Shown one piece after another: positions 1-12,047 of a stretch of DNA of 64,000 nt; the first letter of the stretch is position 1; each line of letters starts with the position of its first letter. A program made the position numbers and the translations under genes. The stretch is from Hyalella azteca (Eukaryota > Arthropoda > Malacostraca > Amphipoda > Hyalellidae): positions 62,001 through 126,000 of the forward strand of contig NW_025939655.1 of the NCBI RefSeq assembly GCF_000764305.2, in the 5' to 3' direction. The notes under the pieces are model-generated. The model ran no database searches, was not told the origin of the DNA, and saw only the letters and a program-made list of their open reading frames with translations.

Positions 1-2798
1 ACTAGCTACCACTCCTGGCTTATTAAATGAATGAGACGACAATGCCCGTTGTGTTTCCTAGGTCATGATTTTAGAACATGGAAGACATTGTTGTTCTTGA
101 AGTCGTCTCCCCCGTCTATCTCTCTTGCTCTGTTCTTTTTCTGTCTATGAGCTAGTATATTAACTGGTGATCTGGTAGAGCTTTCATGTTCTGAACTGAT
201 TGGTTATCGATATTTCCTTGTGGACGTGTAACGATACCGTTAATAAATAAGTGATGCTGTAGATAGCTGCACTTTTGGGATTAGGGTCACCTTATTAGTA
301 GATGCTTCGATATTTCGTGTAACCAATATCATTTTAGACACGTGCTGCTTTATTTTGATCAGTGATTAACGAGCATCGCTTCAGAAAAGCCTCGTCTCCA
401 TGACGAACTTGGTGAGGCTCAATGTTGCGTATTGCTTGTCTTGAAGGGATTATGTGCATAGTGACGCGATCATGGAAGATTTCCTTGTACCTCCGTACTC
501 TAGGCTTATGGTATAATACTAATAATAATGTTAATGTTAGTAAACTTATTTGCTGTTGTCTCGGAATGCAATGGTAATTTAATCGAAGGCTCCTCACATG
601 CCCATTTCTTGTGACAAGAAAGGCAGCTCCGAATGTGAACCACAAGGCGGATTTTTAAATGCTGGGAAGCTGACAACACGTTAGAATTGTAGACGAAAGT
701 AAATATTTGAAACTGGAAGTATTGAAATTTTTGTCACGATTTTCACCTGCTTAAATGGGCGACTAATTTTTGGAGTCATCCTTGAAGTTGATCATCGCGC
801 TAGTAAGATAAAGACTTGCCCTGTAGGATGCGTCTCGAATGAAGATACGATTTGACTGATGTAGGAAGTTAGTTTCCCGACGTCAAGTATAGATTTTTGT
901 CAAGAAACCGCGTTCTGAACGATGCTCTTTGGTCAAAGCCTTTAAACTAACAAGGAATTTCCAGAGAGTATTGCTTGAGCATCACTAACCTTGTATCTCA
1001 TCTGCTGTACGTCAGCGTAGTTCCTTGATAGCGTAACAAGCGCGCCTCCCGAAATAAAAGTCCAGGACCGCTCGTAGTCACCTTCCACTTGTCATCCTAC
1101 GAGTTCTCTTGTGTTGCGGCCGCACCGGCCGTTTCCTACGTGCGTGTCCACTTGTGCTTACATATGCTTGGTGTATGTAGAACAAAGATCCCGTGTGCAT
1201 TTCTAGACATATTGTGATATTTTATCTGTGAAGCGATGTTTGGTTTTTACTGCGAGTTTCTACCTGACGGCTTCTTCCGTTGTGTTGACTTTCTTCATAA
1301 CTTAGATGATGTCATGTTTTCGTTTACTCGTGAGTGAGCGTACATTAGCTAGCACCACACCAACACTGAAGCTGAAATACTGCACTAACGTAGGCATCGT
1401 TGTTTTAATGAATAGTTGTATTATTGTTTTTGTAAGATCCCTTCACTTGTATCGCTTTCAGTATCGAAATCGTGTTAGTATATCTTTGAAATACATCATC
1501 TTAAGACTCGATTCATTGAAATTCATTACCATCGCCTTTTTACTGCATCGCTAGCATTTCCTCCAATATAATATAGGTAATGCATCGCCCGTTTTATTTT
1601 CTCATCCTAAGTTATACAAGATAATTTACTGAGTTGAGTAATTTTATCGTTCGCAAATCCATACTTTTAAGCTCAGCCCCTTTTTGAATCAAGCTTGAAA
1701 CTTTGCTGCCAAGTAAGTCTCGAATAAAAATATCTCCAGATAATCGAGGAACCCTTTAATTATAATGCACTTCGTTGATTACACATTCACCATCACTTTG
1801 GACTCTTGAGTATTGGTTGTTGACAGTTCCCTCACTCCTGAAATTCTGTCCACGATATATCTTTAGATCGCGCAGTGCTTGTTCTGGGCACGTTGGCGGG
1901 TCAAACCAAACCGTTTAATTCTGCTATGAGTCATTAAATTGAGGCTTGCGTTATTTACTTTTGTTTTATCAAAATTTCAACAGAGCAGAATGTATATTAG
2001 ATTGAATAAAATGCGTCGCTTTTCGTAAACTGAGAATATTCAAAATGACTGGAAAATTTTGACACGCATGTCGATGTCTCATGTTCCTCTATGCTGAACG
2101 CCTAACGGCAGACCTAAGCGTCCTCGTGTCACTTAGCATAATGTCAAGTACAGATAGCTCATTTCGCTTCATCATCAGAACATTTCTATATTGAATATAA
2201 CACAATGTTAACATGATGTTGATGTGCATGGTGCAGGCAGATGACCGAAAAATCTTTTGAATTTACGGAGCTCACTAATGGTTAAGAGCGAATGTGCTGC
2301 ACTTGCCGAACGAGATATGGGCATCGTATTTGTGACTCGTGTCTAGGAATTTTCGAACGAGTAGTTTGTATATATTAACTTCGGGAATGATTGATCCCTG
2401 TGCAACTTTCACCTTGTTTGATGTATATCGTTCCAGTTTGGACTCGTCTTGAAAAATAGTTACGCAACAATCACATATTGTCGTCCTTTTTATGATCGTA
2501 ATTAGTGCAGGGCTGAATATCCATGTATTTATCAGGACCTGCCACGAGCTAAATTTATTCAATCAGCTTATATAATTTAATAAATCCAACTTTTCTTATG
2601 GATACGAAGAGTATCTTGACGATTTCCAAGCTCATTTTGGTAGATCGTGTAGGCTAACTAAAGGTATTTCACGCATGGAACAACTCAAGTTCTTTGGCTT
2701 TATTTAGGTTAATGCTTTTATCGTGTGTCATGTGTATCGGGGATACCGATGCATGTTCTTAAGAAGAGTGTGTAGTGATTTTGACAGTTCATAACTTC
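1..2798. other. Non-coding, no gene recognised
   Basis: Mixed-composition DNA with stops in all frames. The open frames are below about 100 codons, have no recognisable domain, and no exon-like run bounded by good splice sites was seen. I see no transposon remnant or array here. Confidence 0.6.
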
Positions 2799-2858
2799 AT
2801 GGTGGCGTTATGTTCTACATTATAGTTCGTGGTGGCGTTTTGTTCTATATTACAGTTA
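2799..2858. repeat. Two-unit tandem duplication, about 30 bp
   Basis: The phrase CATGGTGGCGTTATGTTCTA recurs 30 bases later with small changes. No coding context is apparent. Confidence 0.6.
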
Positions 2859-2862
2859 GTTG

Positions 2863-5800
2863 TGCTGGTCGCTCTGCGTGACTTACGGCACTGATGGTGG
2901 ACGACTTCAAGTCGGCCTCTTGATCTAGGAAGTAAAGTATGCGTCCTCACTCTAAGATAGAAAATTAAGATTTAGTAAATGTAAGATATCTTACGGAACC
3001 CAGAGTTTCGCTGCCGTGAGGAGGTGCAGAAGTCTATTATAAACTCATGTTCTTTGGTGACACACCGTAATAAATAAATAGCCACAAATGCATCACATCG
3101 TATGTCCATGCCCTACATTTATGAGGTTTATTATCTGAAATATGACGTAGAGTTGAAGAGCTGCCATGTTACTGACATGTTAGTTTTTCCAGAACCTTTT
3201 GTGTGTACAACTGCACTCAGGCGTAGGAATATCTCGTAATTTTTTTTTTTTTTTTTGTAATGGCCTTTCTTGTTGTGTTCTTGATTGCGGCGTCACTTAG
3301 ATGCTCTGCACGTGTAGGTATCGTTTGATAGAGTTGACCTATTGCTTGTATAGCAGCCGTCGTGACGTCTCATTGGCTTACGGGCAATTGTTCAGACCTT
3401 CCGATATCGTTACTTGCAGCTTTCCATTTAAGTTCAACCATTACATTACATTTATTAGCCATTTACCAGTTTCTGAGGTAGAATATTTTATAGAAAGGTT
3501 AGATGACCCGAAGACGACAAAACAGGCCTCACATCGACGTAACAATTTTCGAGAATTTGGGTTTAAAGCTTGGAGTTAATTTTTCTTTCTTTCCCCTGAA
3601 TTTCCGAAACCGAGGGAATTTGTAAATACGTTTCCTTAGTGGCTCTTTCCAGGGGCTTTAGATATTTGCGCTATAATATATGACATCGCTTTGTGTTATC
3701 TTCTATCTACATTTCGAGTTGAATTATTTGTCGCTTATTTTGTACACAATGATCCTGTTGATCACTCGCTGGAGCTTCACTATTGTGTGGTCAAACTCAA
3801 ATCTTTACGTTCATGGCAGATTTAGGCGCTCAATAGAAGAGAGAAAAATGAATTTAATATTTAATATGATTAAATGTTAGGTCTCAAGCTTCGCGTGAAA
3901 AGAGCATCTAAACTTAAAAAAAAAACTTGACGCCAAGTGGGTATTGCAAATTCTATTTGCTGAAATTAGTGATGCATTGATTATGTAGGTATCTCGACCA
4001 TTTTAGGTCGAGATACCCAATCATTCATTAGGTATCTCAACCAATTATCTTATTTTAAAAAGGCTGTCAAGTAAATTTACAGTTTTTAGTTGTGTTATAG
4101 ATTGTGTTTGATCAAATGTTATCATTGGGATACATAATTCTATAAAGGCTACTATTTATTTCGTTCAATAATTTACGAAACCATTGAAATATCTGGATAC
4201 TGAACTTGAAAATTTTCTGCAACTCAACAACGTAGCGGAATATGCCTTCATATGGCCAGGAACGTAAGACATGCTTTTTGTATTACATAGCGTAGTAGCT
4301 TGGTTACTCTATAGGAACCTCGATTATTATTACAAAAATACGAAGTAAAGCTGTATTCGAAGCCCATTGCCGTTATCTTGTTCCTTTTGTCTATGTTTTC
4401 CCACTGACATGAGCGAACCTCATTAATCATGAAGTTTTGGCCCCCTCAGGGGGGACTTCTGACGCGTGCCTGTGCTCGTCAGAAGTCTTATGGGAATGCG
4501 CGCTCCTAGGGGGATTGTTCCTGAGCGTCTGACTGCAGGTCTCAGTTGTGGGATCAAGTTATTATGTAGGTAGGATTTCTTTTATTAAGTTATTATGTAG
4601 GTAGGATTCCTTACATTTCCCTTCTCTGTCTCTCTCGTGCGGGAGGCCGACGTCCTGTGTAAGCGACCTTTTGTTCTAGTGTCTTAGTTTCTGTTGCTTT
4701 ACACCTGTCCCTCCTTGTCACTCCGTTTCTTTGAGATGCTAACGCTGTTTCTTTCGAACCAGCTTCAGCGGGCTGGACAACTGAGACCTACCGCTCCTTG
4801 TGGGTGATGATTAATTTGAAACTGAATAATTGAGACTTTTCGCCTCGCTGGCGATGTTAACTTTTGACCTCCGGTGCGAAATAGCTTGATAGCTGAAGCT
4901 CTAGTAAACCATTCTACTACTTGCTTACTAATCACGACCTTATTAAAATATTGTTGTCCAGTTTATTATTGTAATTTTCACTGACAAGTCGAAGTTTGAA
5001 TTTTTTTATCGGTGAATAATATGCTGTCGCTCGACTACATAAGTTATATTTGGTCATACTACGGCCAACTATTTGACGCTCATGGAAGATAGTCTCATGT
5101 TGTACATTGAGAAATTACCAAATTACCATTAACACATAAAAATTAGTTTTGAGATTATTAGCGTTGCGCCATCTTTTCTTCTTTCCCATCTGCCGATTTT
5201 GAATAAATCTGAAGTTTCAATACATGATTATTTTCCATAGCATTTAACTGGAACAAAACCTGCAGCGAGTTTCAAGCTTTCAGGCAACTGTGTATTTATC
5301 TTCTAAAATTAGAATACGCGATAGCAGAGTATTTTTTGACCAACATAATGCGTAAGAATTTATCGATTGAACAATATCTCCTACGAAAGCTGCTGCTTTG
5401 ACCATTTTCTTCTTAAAGAACATTTAGACCTAATCGCCGGTTTGTAAAATATTTATGGAAACTATTTGATTGATAAATTCAAAGACATTTATATGACTTG
5501 AAAAAAAAACTTATTTCTACCATGAGTCAATGAAAACAAATTAAGCATTTTGCTCCTGTGAAGATCAAATAGCTCGGTACTGTAGTAAAGACTAAATCGC
5601 AATCATCTCGGTTTATCCTTTAAAATTGTAATCAAACAACTGAGAGGTCTTTCTAGTTTCTATCGAAGTCGCGAGATCATACGTTTTTTTAAGACTTGAA
5701 TAGTTGAATACAAATTAAAATGCGTATTGATAGGTGTTACTTTTGTTCATTTCCAGTTTATCCTGGGCATGGAACTACATTTGTTCGTAATGATTGTAAG

Positions 5801-6600
5801 GTACGTAATTTTATGCTAGTCTAGGACTCTAGGTAGAGTTGCTACTAGCAACTCTAGCCTAGATAGAATTCTAGATTTAAGTTCACGTCTTCTTCTTCTA
5901 AGTTCTAACTAGGTACCCTGTACTGTAGTGAAAATAAAAAATACTACCTAACAATGAGATTTAAATCTTGGATTGCTACACAGGATCTTCCACTTCCAGA
6001 CCTCAATTTTTGATTCCAGTGTGACCTTGTTTTCAAGTTTAACTCATCTAGGTACCTAGCCTACTATTTGATGATTTGATCTGACTCCAAAAGATCTCTA
6101 TCATCTCTAATTTTCTCTATATAGGTAGGCAAATAATTAATCAGTCGTCAAGGTCTCTCAAGAAATGACAAGGATTATGATAGAAAACTGCTTTACCTAC
6201 AACAATTATTTCCTTTATTTCATGCAAATCTTCAAGCTGAGTTAGCCTAGCTCAAGCTAGCTGACCAAAAGTTGATCATCAAATTAATTATCATTGCTCT
6301 CAATGTTAAATTTTTTCTTTTGTGAAAATCTATTTTGAATCAAAAGATAAGAAGAGCTAGATGCTAGTGAGCTACTTGTGGTAAACTTGCTAAGAAAACA
6401 CCCTGAAAAAGAAAATGCAGAGCTCATAAATAAATTCTTGAAGCATGATGCAATTTTATAATCAATATAACTAGAACATGGTAGCCTATTTTGAGATTTT
6501 GAATCAATCAATGCTCCTTTATGGCTCAGTGGCAAACTAAAAATTTTTAGACTTAGTGTAGAAATGTAATAAGCGCCCGTAATTTACCAACCTGTTCTTA
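2863..6600. other. Non-coding with small fold-backs
   Basis: No gene recognised. Visible structure: a run of 16 or more T at 3240-3256; a fold-back at 3987-4045 in which GGTATCTCGACC pairs with GGTCGAGATACC and a third related half follows; a 10-bp hairpin at 4457-4488 (ACTTCTGACG paired with CGTCAGAAGT); a direct repeat of about 22 bp at 4556-4610; and a fold-back around 5820-5880 built from CTCTAGG and GAGTTGCTA motifs. These look like remnants of small dispersed elements. Confidence 0.5.
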
Positions 6601-6857
6601 TGATCCGAGCTTCTTGAATGACAAACTTATTCTACGTTGTAACGTACCATATGAATAAATTCACTCTGAATCTGTCCACTGCCCAGTGAGCACCTGGTAT
6701 TATTTCCTTCCTAAGTCATGAGGTCGCAGTCGCCCCAGCACGCTTAAACTAGCATTCCATTAGGTTATGGGCCCAGAAGTTGGTATGTGTACTGTGACTG
6801 CATGTACAGAAAGAGCTTATATGAACTAGTCTTAACTGTGAAGCCTATATCTGAAAA

Positions 6858-7674
6858 ATGATGGCTGGTGAAACTAGAATCACAGTGATACCTTTGAATG
6901 GCGCTAATTATGCCACCTGGAAAATCCAGGTTAAAATGGTTCTCGTGAAAGAGAACCTGTGGTGTCTGGTGAATGGCTCAGAGTCTCCTCCTGATGCAAG
7001 TGAGCCTGACAAACTTGCTAAATTTAATGTTAGGAGAGATAAGGCCTTGGCTTTAATTGTGCTTTCAGTGGATCCGTCCCTACTGTATTTGTTGGGTGAT
7101 CCTGTTGATCCAATAATCGTGTGGAACAAATTGACTAATCAATTTCAGAAGAAAACGTGGGCAAATAAATTGCAGTTGAGACGTAAACTTTATTCAAAGA
7201 AGTTGAATGATGGAGATGCCGTTCAAGATCATGTGAAATGCATGACTGAAATATTCAATGAATTGGCAGTTATTGGTGATCCAATTTCTGAAGATGACCG
7301 TGTACTTCATCTGCTGGCAAGCTTACCTCCATCATATGACATGTTGGTTACAGCTTTGCAAACTAATGCTGATGTGCCACCGATGGAACTTGTCACTGAA
7401 CGTCTGCTCTACGAAGAGTTTAAGCAAAGCGGTTCAAACGTTTCGAATAATCCAAAAGAAACTGCTTTGGTCACCACGAAGAGAAACGGTTCATCTGTAA
7501 AGAAGTGTTTTCAGTGCGGCAAGCAAGGGCATTTGAAGAAAAATTGCTGGCACAACCCTGTGAACAAAACTGAACCTAAATACGGGAAGAAATCGTCCTC
7601 TAGCATAGCCAATGCAACCAATAATACCGGGCTTATAGCGTTTAATGCTCTAATGGCTAATGTTAAAAACGATG
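6858..7674 (+). CDS. Truncated Copia-type gag (retrotransposon Gag, UBN2-like, with zinc knuckle)
   Basis: An open frame from ATG 6858 (second ATG at 6861) runs for about 272 codons. The N-terminal half has the pattern of the Copia/TNT1 Gag family: a start around FNGxNYxxWK (here LNGANYATWK), a central W-x-K-L stretch, then LASLPPSYD and ELVTERLLYEE. A CCHC zinc knuckle of CX2CX4HX4C type follows at residues 217-230 (C217, C220, H225, C230). In this family Gag coats the element RNA, and protease, integrase and RT follow in the same frame. Here the frame stops at an N (7676) and a minisatellite, and no pol is visible in the window. So this is a truncated copy, or its 3' part was lost in the assembly. 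The frame is undamaged up to the break, which suggests a young insertion. LTRs were not identified; a possible primer-binding region around 6764-6780 is only a guess. Confidence 0.88.
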
Positions 7675-7675
7675 A

Positions 7676-7676
7676 N
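7676..7676. other. Single N: assembly gap placeholder
   Basis: One undetermined base sits exactly where the gag homology ends and the 14-15 bp minisatellite starts. A one-base N at such a junction usually marks a gap of unknown or negative size, so continuity from gag to the flanking array is not assured. Confidence 0.8.
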
Positions 7677-7677
7677 C

Positions 7678-7822
7678 CATAACCCACCACCCACCATAAC
7701 CCACCACCCACCATAACCCACCTCCCACCATAACCCACCACCCACCATAATCCACCACCCACCATAACCCACCTCCCACCATAACCCACCTCCCACCATA
7801 ACCCACCACCACCATAATTCAC
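7678..7822. repeat. Minisatellite, CCACCATAACCCA-type units of about 14 bp
   Basis: About ten units alternating CCACCCACCATAACC and CCTCCCACCATAACC. On the minus strand the array begins directly after the RBM42-like exon, and its unit (ATGGTGGGTTATGG) resembles the exon end and donor context (ATG followed by GTGAATTATGG). It may have grown out of that exon edge, as in the white gene. Confidence 0.9.
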
Positions 7823-8006
7823 CATCATGGCCGGCGTGTAGTCGTCAGGGTCCTGAAGTTAAGGACGCCGTAACCCTTGCTCTTGTTGGTGAACTTGTCC
7901 CGCACGACCCTGGCCTTGACGAAGGAGGGGCAGCCGTTGAAGGTCCTCGTGAGCAGCTCACCCGTCACATCGTTGCCCAGGTCACCGGCAGACATGCGAT
8001 AGTCGA
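7823..8006 (-). pseudogene. RBM42-like RRM exon with a one-base frameshift
   Basis: Read on the minus strand from an acceptor (TTATTGTTATCAG, exon from 8006), the translation has MSAGDLGNDV, FNGCPSFVKARVVRDK and KSKGYG. This is the pattern of the single RRM of RNA-binding protein 42: RNP2 given as CGDLGN, RNP1 as KGYGF. After NFR the frame breaks, and one base further the translation continues as DPDDYTPAMM, which is the expected continuation. The last codons before a GTGAAT donor are ATG ATG at 7823-7828. RBM42 is a nuclear RNA-binding and splicing-associated protein. No other RBM42 exon is visible, so this is either a captured or displaced exon fragment, a decayed copy, or a real exon with a base missing in the assembly beside a collapsed repeat. 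Confidence 0.72.
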
Positions 8007-8031
8007 CTGATAACAATAAATACGTGTGAGG

Positions 8032-8115
8032 GTTGTTACACGGGGATACATTGGCTGCTGTTACACGGGGATACATTGGCTGTTGTTACACGGGGTAACA
8101 GGGACTTCTGTTACA
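8032..8115. repeat. Short tandem repeat, GTTACACGGGGATACATTGGCT units
   Basis: Three to four units of about 25-27 bp, the last ones decayed. The array lies about 25 bp outside the acceptor of the RBM42-like exon. Confidence 0.8.
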
Positions 8116-8440
8116 CGGAAGAGCAGAAAGTGACCATGCTAAGACTACTTCATCGCCCTTAAGGTACAATATTACACGTGTCTCTGTTGCTGGACTCGCA
8201 CGACTCTGACAAGCAAGAAGCCGAGGATGGAGGAATGGATAGAATCATAGAAAGAAGCAAAAATAAAAAAAAAATATGCGTAGTTGAATGGCTCCAGTTA
8301 GGCATCTATGAAATAATTATTTCAAAAGAGAGACAAACGGGACATTCGTGCTGTTGTGGGAGCTCAGCTTGAAGCAGCATCCAGCAACGCAGCAACTATT
8401 CACACAAAGGTAAGAGAATGAGGTCCAGCTAGAACAGGAG

Positions 8441-9060
8441 TTGCTCATAGGGACTGAATCGAAAAATATAGAATTTAGATCAGATAACATGGAGAGCTAC
8501 AAATGTGGATCACAGCCCAACTTCTATATTAAAATTAGTGGGCACGGAAAGAAAGTGGATAAAGATTACAGACCGGCTAAACTGATAGAAGATGCAGCGG
8601 ACCGCTCCGCAATATACGACTGGAACCACGCAAATAAGATGCAATTCAACAGCACCAAGAGATTCAAGAGCAAGTTACACCCTAGCAACTAGTTCCATCG
8701 TCACCCTACCTAGCAATGGATGTCAAAGAAATCGAAGAGAAGAAATTTGATCGCTTTCTCGGAGTGATGATGAGTAAAGAGGCCTCGTTTGGTGACCACG
8801 TAACGGAAATAACGGGCATGAGGCAGGAACAGCTTCGGTGGATCTGGCAGACGTACCAAACAAAAGATGCGGCACCTAAGGTACACTCTTCGTATCCCTT
8901 TCGCAGCGAAATTAATGTCATGGACTTTACCCAATAAATCGATCTTCTCGAGAACTGCTGCCAGCAAGAAGCTCCGTTCATAATTTGCGCAGCTAGGTGA
9001 TTTGAAGTAGTATGACAGCGAACGCTCTCGCTATGAATCATCGACATGCGTGACTAGACT
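8441..9060 (+). pseudogene. Decayed LINE: C-terminal part of a reverse-transcriptase ORF
   Basis: Two frames carry the typical order found after the RT palm in Jockey/CR1/Rex-like LINEs. First comes AIYDWNHANKMQFNSTK (pattern: W..NN.M.FN..K). Then a broken piece is followed by FDRFLGVMMSKEASFGDHVTEI (pattern: LGV.MS.D..F..H), GWI-like and TYQTKD blocks (8716-8934). Stops and frame changes separate them. No catalytic YADD is visible, so this is a dead 5'-truncated copy. Sub-family was not determined. Confidence 0.6.
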
Positions 9061-9207
9061 ACTTGCTGGGGAAGTAATGCGAGACTTCACTCACTGAAGA
9101 AGTAGCGGAAAAGTAAACTCACTGAAGGATAGAAGAGAGAGGCATGTCCAGGACAGGAGGAAGAGGCAAGTCATCATGTACACTGCGGTAGCTCAATAAA
9201 ATATAAC

Positions 9208-9345
9208 TCGGTACTCACTGCAGTGAGTGACAGAGAGCGCATTTTCTCGTCGACGAAAATTTGAGGTCACGGACGGATGGACAGACAGACGGACATGGCG
9301 AGCACAATAGTGCATTTTTTTCATAAATGAGATAATGCGCTAAAA
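9208..9345. mobile_element. Small dispersed element, copy 1 (fold-back, about 138 bp)
   Basis: Nearly the same sequence recurs at 16724-16858 in the same orientation. Both start TCGGTACTCACTGCAGTGAG, carry GCGCATTTTCTCGTCGACGA, a GGACAGAC-rich middle and CGAGCACAATAG, and end GCGCTAAAA. The left GCGCATTTTCTCGT and the right end (ATGAGATAATGCGC here, ACGAGAAAATGCGC in copy 2) are inverted repeats, so a MITE-like origin is likely. It has no coding capacity. Confidence 0.75.
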
Positions 9346-9409
9346 ATGTGGAGCTGGCCAACTAAGAGGAGACTAGTGTCGGATACCATCATGGAATAAT
9401 AGCATAATT

Positions 9410-9720
9410 TTGCAATCGCTGCGCATTTTTGCCCGTATGACCGTATAAGTCAAGAACGAGTTCGAAATCCAAAAAGTATCACACTGGTTAGACATCACCG
9501 ATAGGTGGTTAGGAGTGTATTTGCAAAGTTTCGTTTAAATCGGTTCTGTAGTTTGGAAGATATTTCGTGGTCGCTGCGTATTTTTGCCCGTCGAGAACGA
9601 GGGCGAAATCGGAAAAATTCACGCGGTTTACACATCACCGTTAGGTCTTAAATAATATACGTTTAAAGTTTAAATAAGTTACTTTCATTAGTTTAGGAGA
9701 TATTTCCTGGTAGCTGTGTT
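9410..9720. repeat. Two-unit tandem duplication, about 145 bp
   Basis: GCTGCGCATTTTTGCCCGT, AACGAGTTCGAAATC, ACATCACCG, TTAGG and GATATTTCGTGGT blocks occur once in 9415-9560 and again in order, diverged, in 9562-9715. No gene is seen. It could be the internal structure of a larger unrecognised element that begins with the fold-back element just upstream. Confidence 0.65.
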
Positions 9721-10510
9721 TATGTAAAATTCTGGAGACCGGCGTCAAATTCTGGAGACCGGCCATGCTCGTTGTAGAACTGGAGGAATAACTCTTATGC
9801 GCGTGATTGCAACCAGAGTGTGACTGACGAGCTGTGCTCATTCTCACTGTATAAAAATACTTTAAAAAATCTTTTTAAAAAACCACGTTTTTCTTGTGGA
9901 CTAAAAAGTAGAAAATAAATTATGGCTCGCCCCAAAAAACGTGTGTCGGGCAGCTTTATGATTAAAGCGAAAAGCACACAACACACGAATTTAAAACAAA
10001 CAAACGCGAAGCTAAGCTAAGAAAAACGTGTTAAAAAGACAATTTAGCAGCTTCACACTTAAACTTCCGCCCCCCGTGTGTGTGGTTGCCTTTACTTACA
10101 ACTGTAAATTTGGCTGCGTAATATAACTGATATCTTGGGAAATTTGAAGCTACATACGGATTTTTTCAAAGTCTTTCATAATAAACGGTGAGTTGATCTG
10201 TTTTGTTCTACTAAATAAATTGATTACATTTGCTCTGACGTGTCTTTTCTGGCAACTTCATTTTCAACACAGGCAATGTCTGCGTATAGAATAAAAACAT
10301 ATGAAGATGTATTTCATGATTTGGGTCTCAGTGACAGTGTGTGATTTTGTTGGTGCATCTCAGATTTTAATAAGCAACCTCGATATTTTTTTCCAGAAAT
10401 TTTATCAAGCACCGCCGGTAAGGCGTTGCATTTTGTAACTAATTATGCTACTCTAACATGCTATTTTTGTTAAATAAGAACGGTGATGGTCATAAGTGCG
10501 GCTCTCTGAT
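9721..10510. other. Non-coding, nothing recognised
   Basis: AT-rich sequence without exon-like or element-like structure that I can support. Confidence 0.5.
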
Positions 10511-11075
10511 AGGGCAACATGGGGCAGCGCACCCCCCCTTTTTTAAACTAAAATTTTGATGAAGTTTTAATTGATACGATGTGGTTCTTTGTTTTGTTTA
10601 AAGGTACAACTAGTGAGGAATGTATGATGTGAATTAGATGCCTATAGAGTTATTCAATTTTTAATGAAACACTATTTTGTAAAAAGTGTCAAAATGGGCC
10701 CATTGCCCCACTAGGTATCATTTCAATTCATATCGTGTCAACATTTTATTTTAAAATCAAATAGTTCATAATTGATCTCAAAATTATCCCTATAAATATT
10801 ACTTTCAAAATATAATTCACAGCAATTTCAAAAGCTTCATCTACAGTAATCGAAAACAGTTTCATTTAGCAGCAAAAAAACTTTTATCTGGGCTAAAACA
10901 GTTATTCATAAATAACTTAATAACGCAAACTCTTAGCAAAACGTAAATCCGTACACTTCATCCCAGTGAAACTGTCGACCGGCGGTAGAGAACACGGGCC
11001 AATATCTGCCATACTTAGCGAGAAACCCGCTATGGGCCCATGACCCGCAGTGGGCTCGCTGCCCCATGTTACCCT
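10511..11075. mobile_element. MITE-like element with AGGGYAACATGGGGCAGCG ends
   Basis: The left end reads AGGGCAACATGGGGCAGCG. The right end, on the other strand, reads AGGGTAACATGGGGCAGCG: an 18/19 terminal inverted repeat. The flanks are TA on both sides if the ends are counted from GGG, which would fit a TA target site. About 200 bp of its left part recurs in opposite orientation at 33645-33900. A central ATGGGCCCATTGCCCC motif is related to the ends, so the copy may be composite. No transposase frame. Confidence 0.75.
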
Positions 11076-12040
11076 ATATGGAACATTAGTTCGCTGTTTA
11101 AGAATCTTCCATTTAATCGTTTCTTAAAAGCAACAGATAAGCAGTGATTCATCAACAAGGTTTAATTTACTTCGTACATACTAAAGTGTTCTGCTCACAG
11201 GGAAATATGTCAAACCTTGCTTGCCTTACTCTGAAGAAACGTATATGACGGTAAAAGTATTCTGGTCTTAAACAGTTCTCCTCATGTTGGTTATTGCCAT
11301 CATTATTGGCGCCATAATGGCTCAGTTGGCTTAGTGAATTACTACGTATCGACGTGGAAGTACGACTCCGTGATAATGGCAATATGTACTAAATTGACCA
11401 AATTGACCAATCTGTACTAAAACGTACGAAATTGCGTAATATTAATATCAATCATTGGTTAATATTAATATTACAAACGTTTGCTTCCTGGTGAAACTTG
11501 TTTGGTGGAAAATAGTGCCAACATTTATCTTACATAAATTATTTGTTATAATAAAATCAATCATTGCTGTTAGCCGATGTTCTTTATTTCTTCCTTGCAA
11601 AAAAGAATTTAGATTAATTTTGTTTTTCCTCTCAATAACCGTTCAGCCTTTCAAATTGCGATACAAATTAGGATATAAAATTAGCTTTACTGGAAAAGCT
11701 TCATAATTGAGATACTTTCCGCTAATTTTGTAATAAAATATCTTGACAGCTAGGTGATCCTACTATCGAAATTTATTCTTTGATTTGTGATTACTTGAAA
11801 TCATTATTCAAAATTTTGCTACAGATGAATATTTTCATGTAATGCTAGGCCAGGTGAATTAGAATTAGCTAATCTTACCACCTGTCAAAAGAAGGCCTGT
11901 CTTGCGAATGCTCACATATTATTGTTGAATAGTCCAGTACATTGCTTTGCACTACACTATGGTACAATTCATGGCTATCAGGGTGCACTGCAATGCTGTC
12001 ACTTACAACTTTATAATGAATTGCACTTCCACTGCTAGCG
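11076..12040. other. Non-coding, nothing recognised
   Basis: AT-rich. The frames present have no recognisable domain. Confidence 0.5.
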
Positions 12041-12047
12041 CTGTTGA

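Noticed and set aside
8706..9047. 113-codon minus-strand frame
   Set aside because: Shadow of the decayed LINE on the plus strand, whose RT-like blocks are the better explanation.
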